DNA of 50,879 nucleotides, taken from assembly GCA_023409755.1 (NCBI GenBank), contig JAEYRA010000138.1, positions 1 through 50,879 of the forward strand, given 5' to 3'. Positions within the stretch are counted from its first letter, which is position 1. The number at the start of each line of letters is the position of its first letter. This document shows, piece by piece, positions 35,519 through 43,943 of the stretch. The notes beneath the pieces were generated by a model. That model saw only the letters and a program-made list of their open reading frames with translations. It had not been told where the DNA came from and searched no databases. The translations under genes and the position numbers were made by a program. This DNA is from Bacillota bacterium (GTDB lineage Bacteria > Bacillota > Clostridia > Christensenellales > UMGS416).

Positions 35519-35549
35519 GCTGACAATAGGCTCCCAAGGCAGAAAACGA

Positions 35550-35573
35550 GGGCATCTTCCGCGGAAGATGCCC
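35550..35573. terminator. palindromic terminator
   Basis: A perfect 24-base palindrome with 12-bp arms (GGGCATCTTCCG and its complement) between the converging GNAT and LysM genes. A T-containing tract follows on both sides. Confidence 0.65.
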
Positions 35574-35591
35574 TTATGCCTTTGTGTGAAA

Positions 35592-37811
35592 CTAACTGCG
35601 GTGGAACCGCTTGCTCTTGTTGGGCGGGCGTTTTTCGTTGGATTCGCCGCCGGTGTTGCCGCCAGTGTTGCCACCGGTATTCCCACCAGTGTTGCCGCCG
35701 CTCTGGTTGCCTCCCTTGTTGCCACCGGTGTTGCCGCCGCTCTGGTTGCCGCCTTTGTTGCCGCCCTTGCCTGCCTCTTCACCGGCACGGTGCGGCGCGC
35801 AGATGACATTGCCGGGCACAAAGTAGCAAGGAGGCACGAAGGGGTTGCTGCGCAGCAGTTCGTCCGTCGTCATGCCGAACTTCTTAGCCAGGGATGCCAG
35901 ATCCTCCCCCGCGCCGATCCTGTAACGCTCCCCCTCCGGACAGGGCGGTACGCAGCTTTGCGGGGCAATGCACAGCCGGGTGCCGGGGGTGATGTTGGCG
36001 GAGTTGAAGCCGGGGTTGGCAACGGTGAGAGCAAAAACCGAAACGCTGAACCGATCGGCGATGGAGGTGAGCGTGTCGCCCATCATCACCGTGTAGGACA
36101 TGGAGCCCGTCGGACAGGGCTGGGGCGTCACCGCCAGCGGCACGCAGAGCGTGGAGCCGATGAGCAGGTTGTTGGGGTCGATGCCGGGGTTTGCCGTCAT
36201 CAGCTCATCCACCGTGGTGCCATAGCGCCGCGCGATGGAATAGAGTGTGTCGCCAGCCACCACCGTGTAGGCAAAGGTACCGCTTGGGCACTGCCGGGGC
36301 GGGGTTGTCCCCTGCGGAATGCACAGGGTGCTGCCGATCTGCAGGTTATTGGGGTTCACGCCCGGGTTTGCTTCCTGGATGGCGGCAACCGTCGTGCCGT
36401 ACTTCTGAGCCAGGCTCCAGAACGTGTCACCCGCCATCACCGTGTGGGCCATCGTGCCCGCCGGGCAGGTCGTAGGCATCGCCTGTGGGATACACAGGGT
36501 GCTGCCGATCTGCAGGTTGTTGGGGTTCACGCCGGGGTTGGCCGCCTGGATAGCCGCAACCGTGGTGCCGTAGCGCTGGGCCAGGCTCCAGAACGTGTCA
36601 CCTGCCATCACCGTGTGGGCCATCGTGCCCGCCGGGCAGGTTGTGGTCATCCCATGCGGAATGCACAGCGTGCTGCCGATTTGCAGGGTATTGGGGTCCA
36701 CGCCGGGGTTCGCCGCCTGAATGGCAGCCACCGTCATGCCGTGCTTCTGAGCCAGGCTCCAGAATGTGTCACCGGCTACCACTACATGGGCCATCGTGCC
36801 CGCTGGGCAGGTTGTGGGGGTGCCCTGCGGGATGCACAGCGTGCTGCCGATGCGCAGTGTGTTGGGATTCACGCCGGGGTTGGCAGCCTGGATGGCTGCG
36901 ACCGTGGTGCCGTAGCGCTGGGCCAGGCTCCAGAATGTGTCACCGGCCACCACCGTGTGGGCCACCGTGCCTGCCGGGCAGGTTGTGGGGGTGCCCTGCG
37001 GGATGCACAGCGTGCTGCCGATGCGCAGGGTATTGGGATTCACACCGGGGTTAGCAGCCTGTATGGCTGCGACCGTGGTGCCGTAGCGCTGGGCCAGGCT
37101 CCAGAACGTGTCACCCGCCACCACCGTGTGGGCCACCGTGCCCGCCGGACAGGTGGGGGCAACATCGGCGCTGGTACCAGCGTTGCCGTTTGCGTTGGCA
37201 GCGGCAGTCGCCATGGGGATGCAGAGTGTCATGCCAATCCGCAGATTGTTGGCCGGTACCGACGGGTTGGCCGCCATCAGCGCCTCCACCGTCACGCCGT
37301 AGCGACGGGCAATGCTCCAGAACGTGTCACCTGCCACCACCACATAGGCCATGGTGCCGGCGGGGCAGCTGCCTTGGCCAGCAGGGATGCAAATGCGCAT
37401 GCCAATCTGAAGGTTGTTGGGGTTCAGCGTCGGGTTGGCAGCAATGAGGTCATTGACTGCAATGCCGTACCGCCGGGCAATGCTGTAGAAGGTGTCTCCG
37501 GCCTGAATGACATAAATTGTGCCGTTGCACCCACCACTGGCAGGGATGCAGAGGGTTTGACCGATGTAAATGACATTCCCGATGCCGGGGTTGGCTGCCA
37601 AAATGGCAGACACCGTTGTGCCGTAGAGCCGGGCAATGCTGTAAAGGGTGTCCCCTTCGTTGACGACATAGGTGACGGAACCGGGCGGACAGGTTTGCTC
37701 CGACCTGACTACCCCGTCCATCTGCGCGGGCATGGATAGATTTCTGTATGCGTTCTCCAGGCAGGGATTGGCGCCTGGCGCAGTATTCTGATACGGATCG
37801 TTGGGTACCAT
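35592..37811 (-). CDS. large multi-LysM repeat protein
   Basis: 739 aa. I count eleven LysM-like repeats from residue about 46 to 680, each with the core VVAGDTFWSLAQRYGTTV and ending LCIP, the last one degenerate (GEDLASLAKKFGMTTDELL). Repeats 4 and 5 are identical as protein. Cys residues recur in every repeat (TCPAG linker and LCIP). The C-terminus is a 55-residue Gly/Asn-rich tail with GGNTGGN units. There is no signal peptide, which fits a spore coat or cortex-associated protein more than a secreted hydrolase; the role is inference. The ribosome binding site is within a hairpin. Confidence 0.88.
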   Translation of the reverse strand: MVPNDPYQNTAPGANPCLENAYRNLSMPAQMDGVVRSEQTCPPGSVTYVVNEGDTLYSIARLYGTTVSAILAANPGIGNVIYIGQTLCIPASGGCNGTIYVIQAGDTFYSIARRYGIAVNDLIAANPTLNPNNLQIGMRICIPAGQGSCPAGTMAYVVVAGDTFWSIARRYGVTVEALMAANPSVPANNLRIGMTLCIPMATAAANANGNAGTSADVAPTCPAGTVAHTVVAGDTFWSLAQRYGTTVAAIQAANPGVNPNTLRIGSTLCIPQGTPTTCPAGTVAHTVVAGDTFWSLAQRYGTTVAAIQAANPGVNPNTLRIGSTLCIPQGTPTTCPAGTMAHVVVAGDTFWSLAQKHGMTVAAIQAANPGVDPNTLQIGSTLCIPHGMTTTCPAGTMAHTVMAGDTFWSLAQRYGTTVAAIQAANPGVNPNNLQIGSTLCIPQAMPTTCPAGTMAHTVMAGDTFWSLAQKYGTTVAAIQEANPGVNPNNLQIGSTLCIPQGTTPPRQCPSGTFAYTVVAGDTLYSIARRYGTTVDELMTANPGIDPNNLLIGSTLCVPLAVTPQPCPTGSMSYTVMMGDTLTSIADRFSVSVFALTVANPGFNSANITPGTRLCIAPQSCVPPCPEGERYRIGAGEDLASLAKKFGMTTDELLRSNPFVPPCYFVPGNVICAPHRAGEEAGKGGNKGGNQSGGNTGGNKGGNQSGGNTGGNTGGNTGGNTGGESNEKRPPNKSKRFHRS
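36296..37151 (-). repeat. five tandem 171-bp coding repeats
   Basis: LysM repeats 4-8 of the large protein are near-identical 57-codon units in direct tandem. Units 4 and 5 encode the same amino acids, so copy number could change by recombination. Confidence 0.85.
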
Positions 37812-37817
37812 ATCAAA

Positions 37818-37870
37818 TCCTCCCGAATCTAGTGTGGCAATCGAGCCCGCTACATTAGTATTCGGGAGGA
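37818..37870 (-). promoter_or_regulatory. hairpin hiding the LysM-gene ribosome binding site
   Basis: On the minus strand TCCTCCCGAAT (37860-37870) and ATTCGGGAGGA (37818-37828) form a perfect 11-bp stem with a 31-base loop. The 3' arm contains the GGGAGG that serves the ATG at 37811, and the 5' arm is an anti-Shine-Dalgarno sequence. Confidence 0.7.
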
Positions 37871-37889
37871 CAGCGAGTTGTTCGGGCGG

Positions 37890-38765
37890 TCAGGCCTGGG
37901 CCGTTATGGGGAAGCGAAAGGGCCGGGCCATTGCTACGGATGGTAATAAAAACAAGGTGCCATTGTCGGTCAAAGGCCCGATGCGCATGCTCTCCACAGG
38001 CCAATCCGGGGTGAAGCCAAACTCCACCCGCGTGACCCCATCCGGCAGAATGGACGGCATCAGGCGCGGCAAGTCCACCGCGTGGGAGCAGAGCACATCG
38101 TGCAGCTGCAGGGTGTCGCTCTGATACTCACACACCAACAGGCAATCCTCCTCCGGTGCGTACCACAGCGCTTGGGGGAAGCTGTTGAGCAGATGAAACC
38201 GCAGTAAGCCGTCGCTGCCGAGTGCGCTGAGGGTCTGGGACACCGGTTGCCGCGTGCGAACCAAGCGTTCGACCAGCCGCCCGTCCTCGTCATTTTCCAG
38301 GTTTAACTGCAGTAGGGGCATCGGTTGTCCACCGGGCACCACCGACGCAACGAAGCGGCTCTCCCCCACCGGTTCAAACCCAAATCGGGGGTAGAAACCC
38401 GTCACGCCCTCGTGAGCAAAGAGAAACAGGAAATCGCACTCCGTGCGGTAACGGGCCAACACCCGTGCCATAAGGTCAGCCGCAAGCCCCCGTCCGCGAT
38501 ACTCCGGCGCGGTGACAACGGTGCCGAGCTGCACGGCACGGCGGGGCACCCCCTGCCAAAGCAGCGTCATGGTGGTGGCGCTGACGTTGGCCACGACCCG
38601 TCCGCCCGCCACCAACGAATGGGGCGCATAGTGGTCGTCCCAATGGCCCTGCCGATACCAAGGCTCAAAGTCTATGCCAAAGGCCTCCCCCGCCAAGGCG
38701 TTGAGGGATGCCCGGAGGCCATTGTCCTGCCGGTAAGCGGTAACGTAAGTTAGTGTGTCACTCAT
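37890..38765 (-). CDS. GNAT N-acetyltransferase (Eis-like)
   Basis: 291 aa. N-terminal GNAT domain with the acetyl-CoA loop VVTAPEYRGRGLAADLM and GVTGFYPRFGFEP. The C-terminal 130 residues form an extra domain as in Eis-type proteins, though with an uncommon sequence. Eis relatives can acetylate aminoglycosides or peptides; this one's substrate is unknown. Its ATG overlaps the stop of the AAC(6')-like gene (38762-38765), so the two are coupled. Confidence 0.87.
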   Translation of the reverse strand: MSDTLTYVTAYRQDNGLRASLNALAGEAFGIDFEPWYRQGHWDDHYAPHSLVAGGRVVANVSATTMTLLWQGVPRRAVQLGTVVTAPEYRGRGLAADLMARVLARYRTECDFLFLFAHEGVTGFYPRFGFEPVGESRFVASVVPGGQPMPLLQLNLENDEDGRLVERLVRTRQPVSQTLSALGSDGLLRFHLLNSFPQALWYAPEEDCLLVCEYQSDTLQLHDVLCSHAVDLPRLMPSILPDGVTRVEFGFTPDWPVESMRIGPLTDNGTLFLLPSVAMARPFRFPITAQA

Positions 38766-39211
38766 TGTCCCTCCTCCAAAGGTTTGACGAAACAGACGAT
38801 ACGGTTGACTTCGGTAAAGCCCACGCCCCGGTGAAAGCGTTGGCTTTGCTCGTTAGTCAGCTCGCAGTCGCTAGCAAACTCAAGGCAGCCCTGTGCCGCA
38901 GCCCACTCCTCGCAGACGGCGAGCAATGCCCGTGCAACGCCCTGCCGTCGGCATTCCGGTTCCACATAGATGGCCTCCAGGAACCCGACAGGGCTGTGGT
39001 CAGTACCCTCCACATAGTCGTGCCGCAGGGAGACGTGGGCCCAGCCCGCCGCCGCACCATCGACCCACGCCAGGAAGAAGGCGTTACGCCCGTCCCCCTG
39101 CAGGGCAGTGTGCTCCTCCAGCATTTCCTCCCGTGTGTGGCGGGGCCACAGGCGGCAGGCCAGCGACGCAACCGTATTCATGTCCTCCCGTGCAGCCATT
39201 CGTATGTCCAT
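38762..39211 (-). CDS. aminoglycoside 6'-N-acetyltransferase-like protein
   Basis: 149 aa from the ATG at 39211, which has GGGGGAGG five bases upstream. The pattern CRLWPRH near the N-terminus, SPVGFLEAIYVEPECRRQGV, GCLEFASDCELTN and RFHRGVGFTEVNRIVCFVK closely follows the AAC(6')-I family, including the intrinsic enterococcal type. It would acetylate the 6' amino group of aminoglycosides. Whether it gives resistance is not shown by the sequence. A TGGTATACT extended -10 lies upstream. Coupled to the Eis-like gene. Confidence 0.85.
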   Translation of the reverse strand: MDIRMAAREDMNTVASLACRLWPRHTREEMLEEHTALQGDGRNAFFLAWVDGAAAGWAHVSLRHDYVEGTDHSPVGFLEAIYVEPECRRQGVARALLAVCEEWAAAQGCLEFASDCELTNEQSQRFHRGVGFTEVNRIVCFVKPLEEGQ

Positions 39212-39232
39212 GTGCGCCTCCCCCTCCCCACC

Positions 39233-39241
39233 AGTATACCA
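39233..39241 (-). promoter_or_regulatory. extended -10 promoter of the AAC(6')-like gene
   Basis: TGGTATACT on the minus strand, 21 bases before the ATG; no clear -35. Confidence 0.5.
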
Positions 39242-39301
39242 AACCACTCGCCCTTGTGCAGAAAAACCATGCCCAGCGCCGTATTTTTGCCATTCGGGGT
39301 G

Positions 39302-39336
39302 TTGCAACTTCATACCGTTTGATGTATATTTATGCA
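39302..39336 (+). promoter_or_regulatory. argGH promoter with ARG box
   Basis: TTGCAA (39302-39307), 17-base spacer, TATATT (39325-39330). Overlapping the -10 is TGTATATTTATGCA (39323-39336), which matches 12 of 14 positions of the ARG box core TGAATWWWWATTCA, so repression by ArgR with arginine is expected. Confidence 0.7.
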
Positions 39337-39360
39337 CATCGAACACATGGGAGGCATAAA

Positions 39361-40572
<1,212 letters not shown>

Positions 40573-40575
40573 GCC

Positions 40576-41949
40576 ATGAAACTGTGGGGCGGCCGGTTCA
40601 CCGGCGAAACCAACCAGGCGGTGGACGATTTTCATTCGTCCATCGCCTTTGACCAACGCCTGTGGCGGCAGGACATCACAGGCTCCATCGCCCACGCGCG
40701 TATGCTGGGGCGGCAGGGCATCATTCCCCAGGCTGACGCCGACACCATCGTGGCGGGGCTCCAGGGGATCCTCGCCGATGTGGAGGCCGGCAAGGTGGCC
40801 TTTGACACCGCAGCTGAAGACATCCACATGAACGTGGAGACGCTGCTGACCGAGCGCATCGGCGAGGCCGGCAAGCGCCTGCACACCGGGCGCAGCCGCA
40901 ACGACCAGGTGGCGCTGGACGCGCACCTCTTTGTGATGGAGAGCTGCGACGGCGCGATGGCACGCATCAACGGGCTCCTGGGGGGGCTGCTGAGCATCGC
41001 CGAACAGCACGTTGGGACGACGATGCCGGGCTTTACCCACCTGCAGAAGGCCCAACCCATCACGCTGGCCTTCCACTTGCTGGCATACTGCGAGATGCTT
41101 GTGCGCGACCGGCAACGCTTCGCCGAGTGCCGCACCCACGCTGACTCCATGCCATTGGGCTCCGGCGCGCTGGCCGGCACCACCTACCCGCTGGATCGGC
41201 ACTTCGTGGCCGGGGAGCTGGGCTTCACTGCCATCACCGGCAACGCCCTGGACGCCGTGTCCGACCGGGACTTTGTGCTCGATTTCCTGTACGCCGGGTC
41301 GGTCACGATGATGCACCTGAGCCGCCTGTGTGAGGAACTGATCCTCTGGGCCAGCGACGAGTACCGGTTCCTGACGCTGGACGACAGCTTCTCCACCGGC
41401 AGCTCCATCATGCCCCAGAAGAAGAACCCCGATGTAGCCGAGCTCATCCGCGGAAAGACGGGCCGGGTCTATGGCGACCTGATGGCGCTGCTGACGACGA
41501 TGAAGGGCCTGCCGCTGGCCTACAACAAGGACATGCAGGAGGACAAGGAAGCGCTCTTTGACGGGCGGGACACGGTCTTCGCCTGCCTGGAGATTCTCGC
41601 GGCCATGCTGGCCTGCACCACCTTCCACCCCGAGCGGATGGCACGGTCGGCGGCCTCGGGCTTCACCAACGCCACCGACGCGGCGGACTACCTGGTGCGC
41701 TGCGGCATCCCCTTCCGCCAGGCGCACGAGATCATCGGCCATATGGTGCTGGCCTGCGTGCAAAGCGGCCGGAACCTGGAGGAGCTGTCGCTTGATGAAC
41801 TGCAGGCCTACTCCCCGCTCATCGGGCCGGACTTCTATGAGGCTGTGAGCATGACAGCCTGCGTGGAACGGCGTGCCGTGCCCGGCGGCCCGGCCCCCGA
41901 GCAGGTGCGGGAACGCATCGCGGCGCTGCGGACGGGGCTGACCAACTGA
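40576..41949 (+). CDS. argH: argininosuccinate lyase
   Basis: 457 aa. The fumarase/ASL signature GSSIMPQKKNPD and TGRSRNDQVALD are present, as is KLWGGRFTGETN at the start. It splits argininosuccinate into arginine and fumarate, completing the pathway begun by ArgG. The two genes form one unit that ends in a 13-bp terminator. No other arginine genes are in the window. Confidence 0.97.
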   Translation: MKLWGGRFTGETNQAVDDFHSSIAFDQRLWRQDITGSIAHARMLGRQGIIPQADADTIVAGLQGILADVEAGKVAFDTAAEDIHMNVETLLTERIGEAGKRLHTGRSRNDQVALDAHLFVMESCDGAMARINGLLGGLLSIAEQHVGTTMPGFTHLQKAQPITLAFHLLAYCEMLVRDRQRFAECRTHADSMPLGSGALAGTTYPLDRHFVAGELGFTAITGNALDAVSDRDFVLDFLYAGSVTMMHLSRLCEELILWASDEYRFLTLDDSFSTGSSIMPQKKNPDVAELIRGKTGRVYGDLMALLTTMKGLPLAYNKDMQEDKEALFDGRDTVFACLEILAAMLACTTFHPERMARSAASGFTNATDAADYLVRCGIPFRQAHEIIGHMVLACVQSGRNLEELSLDELQAYSPLIGPDFYEAVSMTACVERRAVPGGPAPEQVRERIAALRTGLTN

Positions 41950-41961
41950 AGCATGCATCGG

Positions 41962-41999
41962 CGGTCGGCAGCAGACACATCTGCTGCCGACCGTTGCTT
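41962..41999 (+). terminator. intrinsic terminator of argGH
   Basis: 13-bp stem CGGTCGGCAGCAG / CTGCTGCCGACCG followed by TTGCTTATT. Confidence 0.8.
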
Positions 42000-42290
42000 A
42001 TTGCGGCATTGGGATAAACTGATAACGCACAGGTCCTATTGTATGAATCACAAATATCTATGCACCAACAGGCAAGCCAGCATAAGTACCCGAACATCGA
42101 GGATAACGGGTTTTTCCTTCTGACAACCCCTTTGTTGCGTCTGGCACGCAAGTTCCGCCCTGCTGTCTTGCAGGGCGTATGCCTTTGGGGTATAATTGGT
42201 AAAATTGCCATAGAGTCAATTCTTGTGTATATTGATACATGGATATACAACATCATGTAGATTATGGAATGCAATGGGTGGAGGTCAACT
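42000..42290 (+). other. structured non-coding region before aspS
   Basis: No ORF of note. Contains a weak terminator-like element (ACCCG...CGGGT then TTTTT, 42088-42115) and two small perfect hairpins: TTGCGT-CTGGC-ACGCAA (42135-42151) and CGCCCTGC-TGTCTT-GCAGGGCG (42156-42177). It also holds the aspS promoter and, in the 5' UTR, a 7-bp inverted repeat TGTATAT-10-ATATACA (42226-42249). No T-box core was found. Confidence 0.6.
42168..42196 (+). promoter_or_regulatory. sigma-A promoter of aspS-gatCAB
   Basis: TTGCAG (42168-42173), 17-base spacer, TATAAT (42191-42196). The -35 lies in the right arm of the hairpin CGCCCTGC...GCAGGGCG, which could be an operator. Confidence 0.75.
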
Positions 42291-43607
42291 ATGGGTTCGG
42301 TAACCGGTAAAGTCAGGCAGCCATGGACGTTGGAGGACATCCGCACGGCCCAAGGGGAAGTGCGACTCCACGGCATGGTGCATAAAATTCGTGACATGGG
42401 CTCCTTCGCCTTCGTCATGCTGCGCACCAGCCGCTATGTGCTGCAGTGCGTACTTTCGCAGGAGCAATTGAATTTGCTGGAGAATCTGCGCGAAGGGTAT
42501 TCGGTGCGGGTGACCGGTACCGTTCACTTGGACGAGCGCGCCGCCTACGGGTTTGAAATCCGTCTGACTGGGCTCACTGTGCTGAGCCGCTTTGCCGAAG
42601 CGTCCCCGGTGCCCCTGAACAAGCGCCGCACCAACCTGTCCATCGATACCTCCATGGAATACCGCCCCGCTGCCCTGCGCGACCCCAGGGTGCGCGCCAT
42701 CTTCAAGGTGCAGGAAGCACTCTCCCGCGCGTTCTCGCTGTTCCTGACGAGCCAGGGGTTCACCGAAATCCATTCGCCCAAAATTGTGGCTGCCGGGGCC
42801 GAGGGTGGCTCCACCCTGTTCCCGCTCACCTATTTTGACCGCAAAGCCTACCTGGCCCAAAGCCCGCAGTTTTACAAGCAGGCGATGGTGCCAGTGTTTG
42901 AGCGTGTCTACGAGATTGGCCCGGTGTTCCGCGCTGAGCGGCACAACACCAGCCGGCACCTCAACGAGTACACCAGCATGGACTTTGAAATGGGCTTCCT
43001 TGAGAACTTCACCGACATCATGGAGATGGAGTGCGGCTATCTGCACTTTGCCCTGAACCTGCTGGCCAACGAATATGCTGAGGAGCTCAAACTCCTGGGC
43101 GCGAAGCTGCCCACCATTGGTGACATCCCCTCCATCCGCTTTATGGACGCCAAGGAGATGATGGCGAAGAAGTACGGCAGAAAGATCACGACCTACAGCG
43201 ACCTTGACCCCCAGGAAGAGGCGCTCATCTGCCGCTGGGCGGTGGAGGAAAAGGGCTCGGAGTTCGTGTTTGTCACCCACTACCCCACGTCCAGCCGCCC
43301 GTTCTACACCATGGACGACCCGGAGGACCCCAACTGCACGTTGAGCTTCGACCTTCTGTTCCGCGGGCTGGAGATCACTTCCGGCGGCCAGCGCGTCCAC
43401 GACTACGACGAGCAGGTGGCAAAGCTCGAGCGCTTCCACATGAACGTGGCTGACTTTGAAAGCTACCTCATGACCCACAAGTATGGCGCCCCGCCCCACG
43501 GCGGCCTTGGTCTTGGGCTGGAGCGGCTGACGATGCAGCTTCTGGGTCTCGACAACCTGCGTTGGGCGGCACTCTTCCCGCGGGACATGAACCGGCTGGT
43601 GCCGTAA
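42291..43607 (+). CDS. aspS: archaeal-type (probably non-discriminating) aspartyl-tRNA synthetase
   Basis: 438 aa, short AspRS of the archaeal/AspS2 type rather than the 590-aa bacterial form. OB-fold anticodon domain to about residue 100 (GEVRLHGMVHKIRDMG), then class II motif 2 FRAERHNTSRHLNEYTSMD and motif 3 GLGLGLERLTMQLL. The ATG at 42291 has GGAGG six bases upstream. Together with gatCAB it would mischarge tRNA-Asn with Asp and hand it to the amidotransferase, so asparaginyl-tRNA is formed without AsnRS. The tRNA specificity is inferred from context. Confidence 0.92.
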   Translation: MGSVTGKVRQPWTLEDIRTAQGEVRLHGMVHKIRDMGSFAFVMLRTSRYVLQCVLSQEQLNLLENLREGYSVRVTGTVHLDERAAYGFEIRLTGLTVLSRFAEASPVPLNKRRTNLSIDTSMEYRPAALRDPRVRAIFKVQEALSRAFSLFLTSQGFTEIHSPKIVAAGAEGGSTLFPLTYFDRKAYLAQSPQFYKQAMVPVFERVYEIGPVFRAERHNTSRHLNEYTSMDFEMGFLENFTDIMEMECGYLHFALNLLANEYAEELKLLGAKLPTIGDIPSIRFMDAKEMMAKKYGRKITTYSDLDPQEEALICRWAVEEKGSEFVFVTHYPTSSRPFYTMDDPEDPNCTLSFDLLFRGLEITSGGQRVHDYDEQVAKLERFHMNVADFESYLMTHKYGAPPHGGLGLGLERLTMQLLGLDNLRWAALFPRDMNRLVP

Positions 43608-43625
43608 CACAGGAGGGAGCACGGT

Positions 43626-43913
43626 ATGGAAATCACACGCGATCAGGCACAATACATCGCCAAGCTTGCCAAACTCCGCTTTGACGGCGAGGAGTTGGAC
43701 CGCATGGCCCTCGATATGGAGAGCATTCTCAACTTTGCCCGGGAGATCAACGCCATCGACATCGCCGATGCCCAGCCGATGGAGCACGTACTGCCCATGC
43801 AGAACGTACTGCGTGCCGACGGCGAGCCCGTCCCCTTCCCTCGGGAAGCGCTGCTGCAAAACGCGCCCGAACAGATTGATGGTTGTTTCACCGTCCCCAA
43901 AGTCATCGAGTGA
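43626..43913 (+). CDS. gatC: aspartyl/glutamyl-tRNA amidotransferase subunit C
   Basis: 95 aa. Begins MEITRDQAQYIAKLAKLRF, with LDMESILNFAREINAID and the late ADGEPVPFPREALLQNAPE, the usual GatC signature. It is a linker between GatA and GatB in the amidotransferase. GGAGGG is upstream; 18 bases follow aspS. Confidence 0.95.
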   Translation: MEITRDQAQYIAKLAKLRFDGEELDRMALDMESILNFAREINAIDIADAQPMEHVLPMQNVLRADGEPVPFPREALLQNAPEQIDGCFTVPKVIE

Positions 43914-43943
43914 CCCATTGACGCACGCTTGAGGAGTACTGAT

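Noticed and set aside
36296..37151. CRISPR-like regular repeats
   Set aside because: The 171-bp units are coding LysM repeats in frame, with no spacers.
42000..42290. T-box leader before aspS
   Set aside because: The conserved T-box core (AGGGTGGNACCGCG) is not present; the region has other hairpins only.
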